Below are positions 1-6,407 of a stretch of 12,592 nt of DNA, piece after piece. Position numbers and translations under genes: made by a program. The notes beneath the pieces were generated by a model, which made no database searches, was not told the origin of the DNA, and was given only the letters and a program-made list of their open reading frames with translations. Positions within the stretch are counted from its first letter, which is position 1. Every line of letters begins with the position of its first letter. Source of the DNA: Rhodospirillales bacterium 47_12_T64 (GTDB taxonomy: Bacteria > Pseudomonadota > Alphaproteobacteria > Kiloniellales > Kiloniellaceae); NCBI GenBank assembly GCA_002162915.1, contig MABB01000019.1, positions 2,051-14,642 on the forward strand. The letters are read 5' to 3'.

Positions 1-1
1 A

Positions 2-1312
2 CTGATTGAACGCGGACAGCTGGCAAATGCAACAACGCTTAAAAACTATTTCGTTGGCAGTGGTAATCTGGAAGAACTGGGCGGCACAAGCTATCTGGCT
101 GAACTGCAAAGCAACATTGTTACAATTATCAATGCTTCCGAGTACGGGAAGATTATTCACGATCTCTACATTCGAAGAGAGCTGATTGATCTTGGGGAAG
201 AAGTTGTTAACAACGCACATACCCATGAGCTTGATCTCTCCGCCACCCAGCAAATCGAAGGGGCGGAACAGAAACTCTACCAACTCGCAGAAGTAGGTCA
301 GACAGAAGGTGGTTTTGTTTCATTTGCAGATGCATTGGCCGAGTCTGTAAATTTTATCGACATCGCCATGAAACAAGGCGACGGCCTCGCGGGTATCTCG
401 AGCGGACTGCGCGATGTCGACAAGCTCCTCGGTGGCTTTCACCATTCCGACTTGATCATATTGGCAGCCCGCCCTTCTATGGGTAAGACTGCCTTTGTCA
501 CCAATATTGCGTTCAACATCGCTCAGGCCACCAAGCCCGGACACAATGCTGACGGAGATGAAGCTGACATTCCGATGTCCGTTGCCTTTTTCTCACTGGA
601 AATGTCCGCCGACCAGCTCGCAAGCAGAATTTTGTCCTCCGCAGCAGAAATCCCTTCGCACTTAATGCGCAGGGGTGAGCTATCAAACGACCAGTTCGAA
701 CACGTCTTTCAGGTCAGTCGTGCACTTTCGAATTACAAGCTCTTTATCGATGACACCCCTAACCTGACAATTCCTGGTTTACGCAACCGGGTACGCCGCC
801 TGAAGAGGCAGCACGGCCTGGATATGATCATCGTTGACTATCTTCAGCTGATGTCTGGTGCCCCTGGTGGCAATAGTGACAGCCGCGTGCAGGAAGTTTC
901 AGAAATTTCCCGTGGACTTAAGGGAATAGCAAAGGAAATGAACGTTCCGGTTATTGCCCTGTCACAGCTTTCACGTCAGACGGAGCAACGCGAAGACAAA
1001 CGCCCTCAGCTTTCCGATCTGCGCGAATCCGGCTCTATTGAGCAGGATGCGGATGTGGTGGTCTTCCTCTATCGAGATGAGTATTACATCGCCCGTGAGA
1101 AACCAGGACAGGGGGCCGACGATTCTACCGATAGGTTCCATGAAAAGCTGGCAAATCACGAAGCCCGTCTGGATGCGGCACGAAACAAGGCTGAAATGAT
1201 TATCGGTAAACAGCGTCACGGCCCAATTGGTACGGTCCAGCTGCATTTCAACGGCGAATTCACCAAGTTCTCTGACCTCGCAGAGGAAGATCACCTGCCT
1301 GAAAGTCATTAA
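2..1312 (+). CDS. dnaB: Replicative DNA helicase DnaB (5' end outside window)
   Basis: DnaB is the hexameric 5'-3' helicase that unwinds DNA at the replication fork and recruits primase. The reading frame is open from base 2, giving 436 residues of a protein usually near 480-500, so roughly the first 50-70 residues lie off the left edge. The window begins in the N-terminal domain (ERGQLANATTLKNYF, then a YLAEL segment), followed by the linker helix and the RecA-like ATPase domain. Visible motifs are Walker A ARPSMGKT (about bases 467-490), the conserved SLEMS segment, Walker B IIVDYLQLM, the LRESGSIEQDADVV stretch and the C-terminal GKQRHGPIGTV with its Lys/Arg finger region. No intein or frameshift is seen. 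The TTG at 335 is internal and not a start. In many alphaproteobacteria alr follows dnaB; here it does not. Confidence 0.97.
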   Translation: MIERGQLANATTLKNYFVGSGNLEELGGTSYLAELQSNIVTIINASEYGKIIHDLYIRRELIDLGEEVVNNAHTHELDLSATQQIEGAEQKLYQLAEVGQTEGGFVSFADALAESVNFIDIAMKQGDGLAGISSGLRDVDKLLGGFHHSDLIILAARPSMGKTAFVTNIAFNIAQATKPGHNADGDEADIPMSVAFFSLEMSADQLASRILSSAAEIPSHLMRRGELSNDQFEHVFQVSRALSNYKLFIDDTPNLTIPGLRNRVRRLKRQHGLDMIIVDYLQLMSGAPGGNSDSRVQEVSEISRGLKGIAKEMNVPVIALSQLSRQTEQREDKRPQLSDLRESGSIEQDADVVVFLYRDEYYIAREKPGQGADDSTDRFHEKLANHEARLDAARNKAEMIIGKQRHGPIGTVQLHFNGEFTKFSDLAEEDHLPESH

Positions 1313-1338
1313 GCTCTTGCTCATAACGCTACCCTAGA

Positions 1339-1367
1339 TTGACGCTATAGGTCGCCTTGGCTATTGT
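1339..1367 (+). promoter_or_regulatory. Candidate promoter downstream of dnaB
   Basis: TTGACG (1339-1344), a 17-base spacer and TATTGT (1362-1367) match the sigma-70 consensus at 5 of 6 and 4 of 6 positions. Transcription would start near 1374 and read through the hairpin at 1423-1455 towards mlaE, giving either a long mla leader or a separate short RNA. The -35 box lies in the octamer TTGACGCT, which recurs at the radA promoter candidate. Confidence 0.35.
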
Positions 1368-1422
1368 GCTCTTTCTGTGATTTCGTTCGTTTTAATCTTC
1401 ACAATCGCAAAACGTTATTCAG

Positions 1423-1455
1423 ATGGTTACCTCCGGATTTTTGAGCCGTAACCAT
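1423..1455 (+). other. Hairpin in the dnaB-mlaE gap
   Basis: ATGGTTAC (1423-1430) and GTAACCAT (1448-1455) are perfect inverted repeats. CTC (1431-1433) can also pair with GAG (1443-1445), so the stem reaches 11 pairs around a 9-base loop with a two-base CC bulge. There is no T-tract after it, so it does not look like an intrinsic terminator. A perfect palindrome TCCTCGAGGA abuts it at 1456-1465. It could be an RNA structure or a protein-binding dyad; function unknown. Confidence 0.45.
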
Positions 1456-1560
1456 TCCTCGAGGATTGGCATGCAAATGCCTGGTGCAGAAAGATGTTTT
1501 ATGAGGCTAGCCTTAGGGGGAAACCTGCTGGAATGAAATTCAATCCAAATCCATGTTTTC

Positions 1561-1590
1561 CTGACTTAAACACACTCGGCTTTTTATCAT
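1561..1590 (+). promoter_or_regulatory. Candidate proximal promoter of mlaE
   Basis: CTGACT (1561-1566), an 18-base spacer and TATCAT (1585-1590) match the sigma-70 boxes at 4 of 6 and 5 of 6. The start would fall near 1597, leaving a leader of about 36 bases before the mlaE ATG at 1634. The match is only suggestive because AT-rich gaps give such pairs by chance. Confidence 0.3.
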
Positions 1591-1633
1591 CATCAAACCT
1601 ACACAAAAATCAGATAGTTAGACGGTAACCTGT

Positions 1634-2407
1634 ATGCCACTTCTACAACCACTTGGTCGCCTTATTCTCAGTTTTTTTGAGATTGTTGGACGTTTGTCAA
1701 TCTTCGCGTCTACGGCGATTTCACATTGCTTTCGCCCACCGTTTTATCCAAAACTCATTCTCAAGCAAATGATCGAGGTCGGGTACTACTCCCTCCCCGT
1801 TGTTGGACTGACTGCAATATTTACCGGGATGGTACTCGCTCTTCAAAGCTATACTGGCTTTGCCCGCTTCTCGGCCGAAAGCGCTATACCAAATGTTGTG
1901 ATCGTGTCTATCACACGTGAACTCGGGCCTGTATTAGCTGGCTTGATGGTCGCGGGTCGCGTTGGCGCGGCTATGGCGGCTGAAATAGGAACAATGCGCG
2001 TTACAGAGCAAATCGATGCTCTCTACACCTTGGCGACAAATCCCTTCAAATACCTGATAGCTCCACGTGTTATCGCCGGGGTGCTTACTCTGCCCATATT
2101 GGTTCTTGTCGCCGACACAATTGGCGTTTTTGGCGGGTATCTCGTCTCAGTACACAAGCTCGGATTTAATCCTGCAACCTACCTTAAGAATACGATCGAT
2201 TTCATGGAGTATCTCGATGTTGTCTCAGGTCTGGTTAAAGCTGCCGCATTTGGCTTTATTATTACGTTGATGGGGTGTTATCACGGGTTCCATTCAAAAG
2301 GCGGAGCTCAAGGTGTTGGATCTGCAACAACAAACGCAGTTGTTTCCGCCTCCATCCTGATCCTGACCTTTAACTACATCATTACCGAGTTGTTTTTCTC
2401 CAGATGA
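1634..2407 (+). CDS. mlaE: MlaE-type ABC transporter permease
   Basis: This is the inner-membrane permease of an MCE/Mla ABC system, which moves phospholipids between the inner membrane and the periplasmic carrier to keep the outer membrane asymmetric. The 257-residue length is normal for MlaE. It has an N-terminal interfacial helix, about five hydrophobic segments and the family block ITRELGPVLAGLMVAGRVG followed by AAEIGTMRVTEQIDAL (about residues 96-130). No other in-frame start could keep the N-terminal helix, so ATG 1634 is chosen although its upstream sequence (GACGGTAACCTGT) has no good Shine-Dalgarno. The stop overlaps the mlaF start by four bases (ATGA), indicating translational coupling. 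No MlaD (MCE) or MlaC gene is present beside it; those partners are presumably encoded elsewhere. Confidence 0.93.
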   Translation: MPLLQPLGRLILSFFEIVGRLSIFASTAISHCFRPPFYPKLILKQMIEVGYYSLPVVGLTAIFTGMVLALQSYTGFARFSAESAIPNVVIVSITRELGPVLAGLMVAGRVGAAMAAEIGTMRVTEQIDALYTLATNPFKYLIAPRVIAGVLTLPILVLVADTIGVFGGYLVSVHKLGFNPATYLKNTIDFMEYLDVVSGLVKAAAFGFIITLMGCYHGFHSKGGAQGVGSATTNAVVSASILILTFNYIITELFFSR

Positions 2408-3216
2408 CCGATCAGCACGATGTAACAAACAAGGCCGTTAGAATCAGAATTCGGGGGCTATCCAAAGCTTTCGGTAAGAAGATTGTGCTCGACAATCTAG
2501 ATTTGGATATTCACGAAGGCGAATCTCTTGTTGTAATCGGTGGTTCAGGCACAGGAAAATCAGTCCTTTTGAAATGTGTTCTCGGCTTACTCAAGCCGGA
2601 TTCTGGAAGCATTCAAATTGACGGGCAGGAAATTGTTGGGCTCAACGGCAGTGTAATGGAGAGCGTACGTCGTAAATTTGGTATGTTATTTCAATACGCA
2701 GCGTTATTCGATTCTCTCACCATATGGGAGAACGTTGCGTTTGGCTTAATCCAGGCCCACGGCATGCCCAGAGAAGACGCACACAAGATCGCCATTGAAA
2801 AATTATCCGAAGTTGGACTGGGCGAACGCTTTGCCACCAAAAATCCCGCTGAGCTATCAAGCGGAATGAAAAAGCGTGTCGGCTTGGCCCGGGCCATTGC
2901 GACAAGCCCGGAGACCCTGTTCTTCGATGAACCAACGACAGGGCTTGATCCTGTCATGGGAGATGTCATTGATCGTTTGATCGTCCAGTCCGTTAAAGAG
3001 CTCGACGCAACGGCATTAACGATTACCCATGACATGGACTCTGCAAAACGTATATCTGACCGTATCGCCATGCTTTACCAGGGAAAAATTGCGTGGATCG
3101 GCCCAACAGAAAATCTTGAAACGACAGACAACCCATACATCCATCAATTCATCAACGGTTTGCTGGAAGGTCCAATCAAAGTCAGCGTGACAAATACGGA
3201 TCGCGCCGCTGAATAA
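2404..3216 (+). CDS. mlaF: MlaF-type ABC transporter ATPase
   Basis: This is the cytoplasmic ATPase that powers the MlaE permease. The 270 residues hold all ABC motifs in order: Walker A GGSGTGKS (46-53), Q-loop Gln97 in LFQYAALF, signature LSSGM (151-155), Walker B TLFFDEP (171-177) and the switch histidine His209 in TITHD. The signature reads LSSGM where family members usually have LSGGM. The C-terminal segment YIHQFINGLLEGP resembles the extension typical of MlaF proteins. The ATG lies within the last codons of mlaE (ATGA overlap) and has no obvious Shine-Dalgarno of its own, so it is probably translated by coupling. No terminator-like hairpin follows; the next gene starts 74 bases later. 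Confidence 0.94.
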   Translation: MTDQHDVTNKAVRIRIRGLSKAFGKKIVLDNLDLDIHEGESLVVIGGSGTGKSVLLKCVLGLLKPDSGSIQIDGQEIVGLNGSVMESVRRKFGMLFQYAALFDSLTIWENVAFGLIQAHGMPREDAHKIAIEKLSEVGLGERFATKNPAELSSGMKKRVGLARAIATSPETLFFDEPTTGLDPVMGDVIDRLIVQSVKELDATALTITHDMDSAKRISDRIAMLYQGKIAWIGPTENLETTDNPYIHQFINGLLEGPIKVSVTNTDRAAE

Positions 3217-3290
3217 AACGGCTAAAAAATGTCGTGTCGACAAACCCTGCTGATGAACCTAAAGGTTGTCCATGATTACGCTTCCCGTCG

Positions 3291-4013
3291 ATGGTTGATC
3301 CAGATATAGACAGGCAGCGGAAAATGATTGAAATATCGAAAATAGTTAAAGAGTTCGAGCGAGATGGAAGAGTTTGGTTACGCAACGCCATTCCGTCAAA
3401 CGAACTGAAAAATTTCAAAGAGCTTTCTTCTCTTGATGGCCGCCCCGGAGCCCGTATCCCTGGTAACTCCCCTTTATACCGAGCGATAGAAGCGGCGTCT
3501 TTCAACAAAGTGATCAGAACCGCATGGTCTGGAATGCGGCCTATTCGCCTCATTTCTTTTGACAAGAACGCGGATGCCAACTGGGGAGTACCTTGGCATC
3601 AAGACCGTGTAATTACTGTCAAAGACCGGGTTGAAATGTCCGGGTATTCAAATTGGTCACGGAAATCAGGCACTTGGCATTGCGAACCTCCTGCGAAGTT
3701 TTTGGGATCCATGCTATTTGTTCGAGTCCATCTCGACAGAAATACAGCAGAAAGCGGTGCGATGGAGATCGCGCTCGGTAGCCATCGTGAAGGGAAAGTT
3801 CCTGCTGGTTCAGCGGCGTCGACTGCTGCCTGTTACGAAGCTGAACTGACTGCCGCAGAGCCAGGAGACGTACTTGTCCTTGCTATGCTCACTTTGCACA
3901 GGTCCCTTCCTGCAGAATTCGAGATCGACAGACACGTACTGCGCGTGGACTACTCACCATTCCAATTGCCTGAGCCACTCGAATGGGCCTCAGAAACGAT
4001 CAAAGCTCGGTAA
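3291..4013 (+). CDS. Phytanoyl-CoA dioxygenase (PhyH)-family oxygenase
   Basis: A 240-residue probable Fe(II)/2-oxoglutarate-dependent oxygenase of the PhyH family; members hydroxylate varied small molecules, and the substrate cannot be read from the sequence. The facial triad is visible as His103-Gln-Asp105 in VPWHQDRV and His203 in LTLHRS. Arg218 (or Arg214) in DRHVLRVDY is placed to bind 2-oxoglutarate. The stretch VHLDRNTAESGAMEIALGSH (147-166) is the usual double-stranded beta-helix core. It is an apparently intact catalytic fold, without signal peptide or membrane segment, so cytoplasmic. ATG 3291 is the first start after an in-frame stop at 3273; ATG 3324 is an alternative, and neither has a strong Shine-Dalgarno. 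It sits between mlaF (74 bases) and radA (235 bases). It may be transcribed with mlaEF, but a functional link is not shown. Confidence 0.82.
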   Translation: MVDPDIDRQRKMIEISKIVKEFERDGRVWLRNAIPSNELKNFKELSSLDGRPGARIPGNSPLYRAIEAASFNKVIRTAWSGMRPIRLISFDKNADANWGVPWHQDRVITVKDRVEMSGYSNWSRKSGTWHCEPPAKFLGSMLFVRVHLDRNTAESGAMEIALGSHREGKVPAGSAASTAACYEAELTAAEPGDVLVLAMLTLHRSLPAEFEIDRHVLRVDYSPFQLPEPLEWASETIKAR

Positions 4014-4248
4014 ATACGGCTTCCTTGTTGTACCCATGGAATTCGTACCGCGAACCAATTAATGTAGCCAGGAAAGTATTTTGACGCTGTCCTTCGAAAT
4101 GACTGTAAATATAGGCCAGTATCAGAAAATCAAAAGGCTACCAACACGGTATATGGAAACAGAAAAATACCCTGCGACACAAGCCAAGCACTTGAACAAA
4201 TCAAGAACACCTGCTAAGCCATGACTTTGAACGAAAGGGAGACCTAAC
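4014..4248. other. Intergenic region before radA
   Basis: A 235-base gap with one good promoter candidate (4081-4109) and no convincing gene. An eight-codon ORF (ATG 4221, stop 4245-4247) overlaps the radA Shine-Dalgarno and ends one base before the radA TTG. No T-tract terminator for the dioxygenase gene is visible. Confidence 0.5.
4081..4109 (+). promoter_or_regulatory. Candidate promoter of the radA-cvpA-purF-SDR run
   Basis: TTGACG (4081-4086, 5 of 6 consensus bases), a 17-base spacer and TGTAAA (4104-4109, 4 of 6) form a plausible sigma-70 promoter. An overlapping TAAATA could serve as -10 with a longer spacer. The start would lie near 4116, giving a leader of about 130 bases before radA. 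It shares the octamer TTGACGCT with the candidate at 1339. Confidence 0.4.
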
Positions 4249-5661
4249 TTGGCACGTGCTGTAACCCGATATGTTTGCCAATCATGTGGCGCAGATTACG
4301 TCAAGTGGAGTGGAAAGTGCGACGGTTGTGGAGAGTGGAACTCGATAACCGAAGAGGCGAGTTCAGCTTCCTCTGTCCCAGGTGGTCTGGCTAAGAAGAA
4401 TGTCCGTAAAGGAAAACAGGTTGAGTTTGTCAGCCTAGAGGGGAATAGCAAACCTGTCTCCCGTATGATCAGCAACAATGTCGAATTTGACCGTGTTTGC
4501 GGCGGTGGCCTTGTCCCGGGTTCTGCGGTTCTTATCGGAGGCGATCCCGGCATCGGAAAATCGACCCTCCTTACGCAAGTCTTAGCTGCCCTCACGACAA
4601 ATGCCGGAACCAGATGCGTGTACATTTCTGGTGAAGAAGCGATTGATCAGGTCCGCTTACGTGCCAGACGTCTTGGCCTCAAAGGCGATGACTTCCTTCT
4701 GGCTTCAGCCACTTCAGTACGCGACATCGCAACGACACTTGATGACAATAACGCTCCGCAAGTCGTCGTTATTGATTCGATCCAGACAATGTTTGTCGAT
4801 AGCTTGGATTCTGCACCAGGCACGGTATCCCAAGTCAGAGCATCCGCCCAAGAGTTAATCCAGCTCGCCAAAAATAGAGGATTCAGCCTCCTGTTGGTTG
4901 GCCATGTCACCAAAGAGGGTGTTATTGCCGGGCCAAAGGTCCTCGAACATATGGTCGATACTGTTCTTACCTTTGAAGGTGAGCGTGGCCACCACTTTCG
5001 TATATTACGCGCGGTGAAAAACCGTTTTGGGCCCACCGATGAAATCGGTGTCTTTGAAATGTCCGAACAAGGTCTTGAGCAGGTTGCCAATCCCTCGGCA
5101 CTCTTTCTTGCGGAACGTAGAGGAAATGTCACTGGCGCAGCCGTTTTTGCTGGGCTGGAAGGTACGCGCCCTGTTTTGGTTGAAATCCAGGCATTGGTAT
5201 CCCCTTCCCAACAAGCAAACCCTCGCCGGGCGGTTGTCGGATGGGATTCTGGAAGGCTTGCGATGATTCTCGCCGTGCTGGAAGCGAGATGCGGATTAGT
5301 TCTGGCCGGAAACGAGGTATACCTGAATGTCGCAGGTGGGTTGCGCATCGGCGAACCTGCCGCAGATATGGCGGTAGCCGCCGCATTAATATCCGCAGCG
5401 ATGGACATACCTGTTCCCGAAGATACTGTAGTATTTGGAGAAATTGGCCTCTCAGGTGAGATCCGTGCCGTTAACCAGTCTGAAAGCAGGTTGAAGGAAG
5501 CGACAAAACTTGGCTTTAAAAATGCAATTATTCCGCCAATCCGCACAAAGAAGAATTGTAATCAGATCACTTCGGGGTTAGATACAAGACAGATTGAGCA
5601 CCTGCAGGATCTTGTTGCACTGTTTGCAGCCAGATCTGTTAAGAAAGTTGCAGCTAACTAA
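4249..5661 (+). CDS. radA: DNA repair protein RadA (Sms), TTG start
   Basis: RadA is a RecA-related ATPase that drives branch migration of recombination intermediates. The 470 residues show the three-part family layout: a zinc finger C10-x2-C13-x10-C24-x2-C27, a RecA-like core with Walker A GGDPGIGKS (97-105), Walker B VVVID (172-176) and the RadA-specific KNRFG motif (257-261), and a C-terminal Lon-protease-like domain (about 290-465, with VYLNVAGGLRIGEPAADMAV). The start is TTG at 4249: it sits about 6-8 bases after a strong AAGGGAGA (4235-4242), and the MARAVTRYVCQSCG N-terminus is typical. The only nearby upstream ATG (4221) is out of frame and stops after eight codons. cvpA follows after 22 bases. 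Confidence 0.96.
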   Translation: MARAVTRYVCQSCGADYVKWSGKCDGCGEWNSITEEASSASSVPGGLAKKNVRKGKQVEFVSLEGNSKPVSRMISNNVEFDRVCGGGLVPGSAVLIGGDPGIGKSTLLTQVLAALTTNAGTRCVYISGEEAIDQVRLRARRLGLKGDDFLLASATSVRDIATTLDDNNAPQVVVIDSIQTMFVDSLDSAPGTVSQVRASAQELIQLAKNRGFSLLLVGHVTKEGVIAGPKVLEHMVDTVLTFEGERGHHFRILRAVKNRFGPTDEIGVFEMSEQGLEQVANPSALFLAERRGNVTGAAVFAGLEGTRPVLVEIQALVSPSQQANPRRAVVGWDSGRLAMILAVLEARCGLVLAGNEVYLNVAGGLRIGEPAADMAVAAALISAAMDIPVPEDTVVFGEIGLSGEIRAVNQSESRLKEATKLGFKNAIIPPIRTKKNCNQITSGLDTRQIEHLQDLVALFAARSVKKVAAN

Positions 5662-5683
5662 CCGGCAAAAATGTTAGGTATTG

Positions 5684-6373
5684 ATGGAAAACTTACCCAT
5701 CTCACTGTTTGATGTCGCCGTAATTGGCATTGTCGTTGTTTCAGGTCTCTTTGCCTTGTTTCGGGGATTCGTGCACGAAATTCTCTCCGTTGCATCGTGG
5801 ATCGGAGCAGGCTTTGTTACTCTGTGGGGATTCCATCCCCTACTCCCTCACGTTCAAAAATTCATCAACATTCCCTTTGTTGCTGAACTCGTTACAGGGT
5901 TTGCTCTTTTCGTTATCACGCTTGGTCTATTGATGGTCCTCATCAGATCAATCTGCAGGCATGTAAGAGAGAGTACTTTTGGCCCTCTGGACAGGTCACT
6001 CGGCTTCCTTTTTGGCCTCTTACGTGGTGGTATCATCGTCTGTATTACCTGGATAGCCCTATTTGTATTTCTGATGCCACAAGAAGAAGGCTGGCCTGAA
6101 GACGTCGAGCGCGCTAAAACGCGCCCCGCTATTCAACAGGGCTCAGCCGTTCTAGTGAAACTTATGCCTCAGAAATTTCACAATGAAACGATTTCAAAAG
6201 TACTGGCTCAAGCCGCAGCAGCCAAACAAGTTTACGATGCGAGCCAAACGTACCAACAGCTCATGAATCCAAAATCAAAAGCGCCCACCGACGAAGGTGG
6301 CGATTCTGGCTACAACGACACTATGCGCACACAAATGCAAAAAACCATCGAAGCCGTAAGTGGCAGCGAATAA
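5684..6373 (+). CDS. cvpA: CvpA family membrane protein
   Basis: CvpA-family inner-membrane protein, named for its requirement in colicin V production in E. coli; its biochemical role is still unclear. There are 229 residues with four predicted membrane segments (about 8-25, 29-50, 64-90 and 109-131). The family motif FGPLDRSLGFLFGLLRGG (about 99-116) precedes the last segment. It ends in a hydrophilic Ala/Gln-rich cytoplasmic or periplasmic tail of nearly 100 residues, longer than in the 162-residue E. coli protein. ATG 5684 is preferred over TTG 5681 because the TAGGT at 5675-5679 would be only about two bases from the TTG. The gene lies between radA and purF; cvpA-purF linkage is common in Proteobacteria. 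Confidence 0.9.
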   Translation: MENLPISLFDVAVIGIVVVSGLFALFRGFVHEILSVASWIGAGFVTLWGFHPLLPHVQKFINIPFVAELVTGFALFVITLGLLMVLIRSICRHVRESTFGPLDRSLGFLFGLLRGGIIVCITWIALFVFLMPQEEGWPEDVERAKTRPAIQQGSAVLVKLMPQKFHNETISKVLAQAAAAKQVYDASQTYQQLMNPKSKAPTDEGGDSGYNDTMRTQMQKTIEAVSGSE

Positions 6374-6407
6374 TGGTTCCTATTCTGAGTTCAGGAGAGC
6401 TAAAGCC

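Larger units (their letters stand above)
1313..1633. other. Intergenic region dnaB-mlaE (321 bases)
   Basis: No recognisable protein-coding gene lies here, and alr, often found at this place in alphaproteobacteria, is absent. The stretch contains two candidate sigma-70-type promoters (1339-1367 and 1561-1590), a hairpin (1423-1455) and an adjoining 10-base palindrome TCCTCGAGGA (1456-1465). Two very short ORFs exist: 21 codons from ATG 1471, preceded by GAGG, and 44 codons from ATG 1494 to the stop at 1626-1628, five bases before the mlaE ATG. Neither resembles a family I know. I see no T-tract terminator for dnaB. Confidence 0.6.

Noticed and set aside
335-337. TTG at 335 as the start of a shorter DnaB-like protein
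   Set aside because: The same frame is open to the left edge and encodes recognisable DnaB N-terminal domain sequence.
4647-5546. 299-codon open frame on the minus strand inside radA
   Set aside because: It is fully antisense to a well-supported radA, has low-complexity Ser/Pro/Arg-rich composition, no family motif and no plausible ribosome site.
5681-5683. TTG start for cvpA
   Set aside because: It is too close to the TAGGT ribosome site; ATG 5684 follows directly and suits it better.
6360-6407. GTG start extending PurF by 16 residues into cvpA
   Set aside because: AGGAGAG sits correctly before ATG 6408, and that start gives a typical short propeptide before Cys16.
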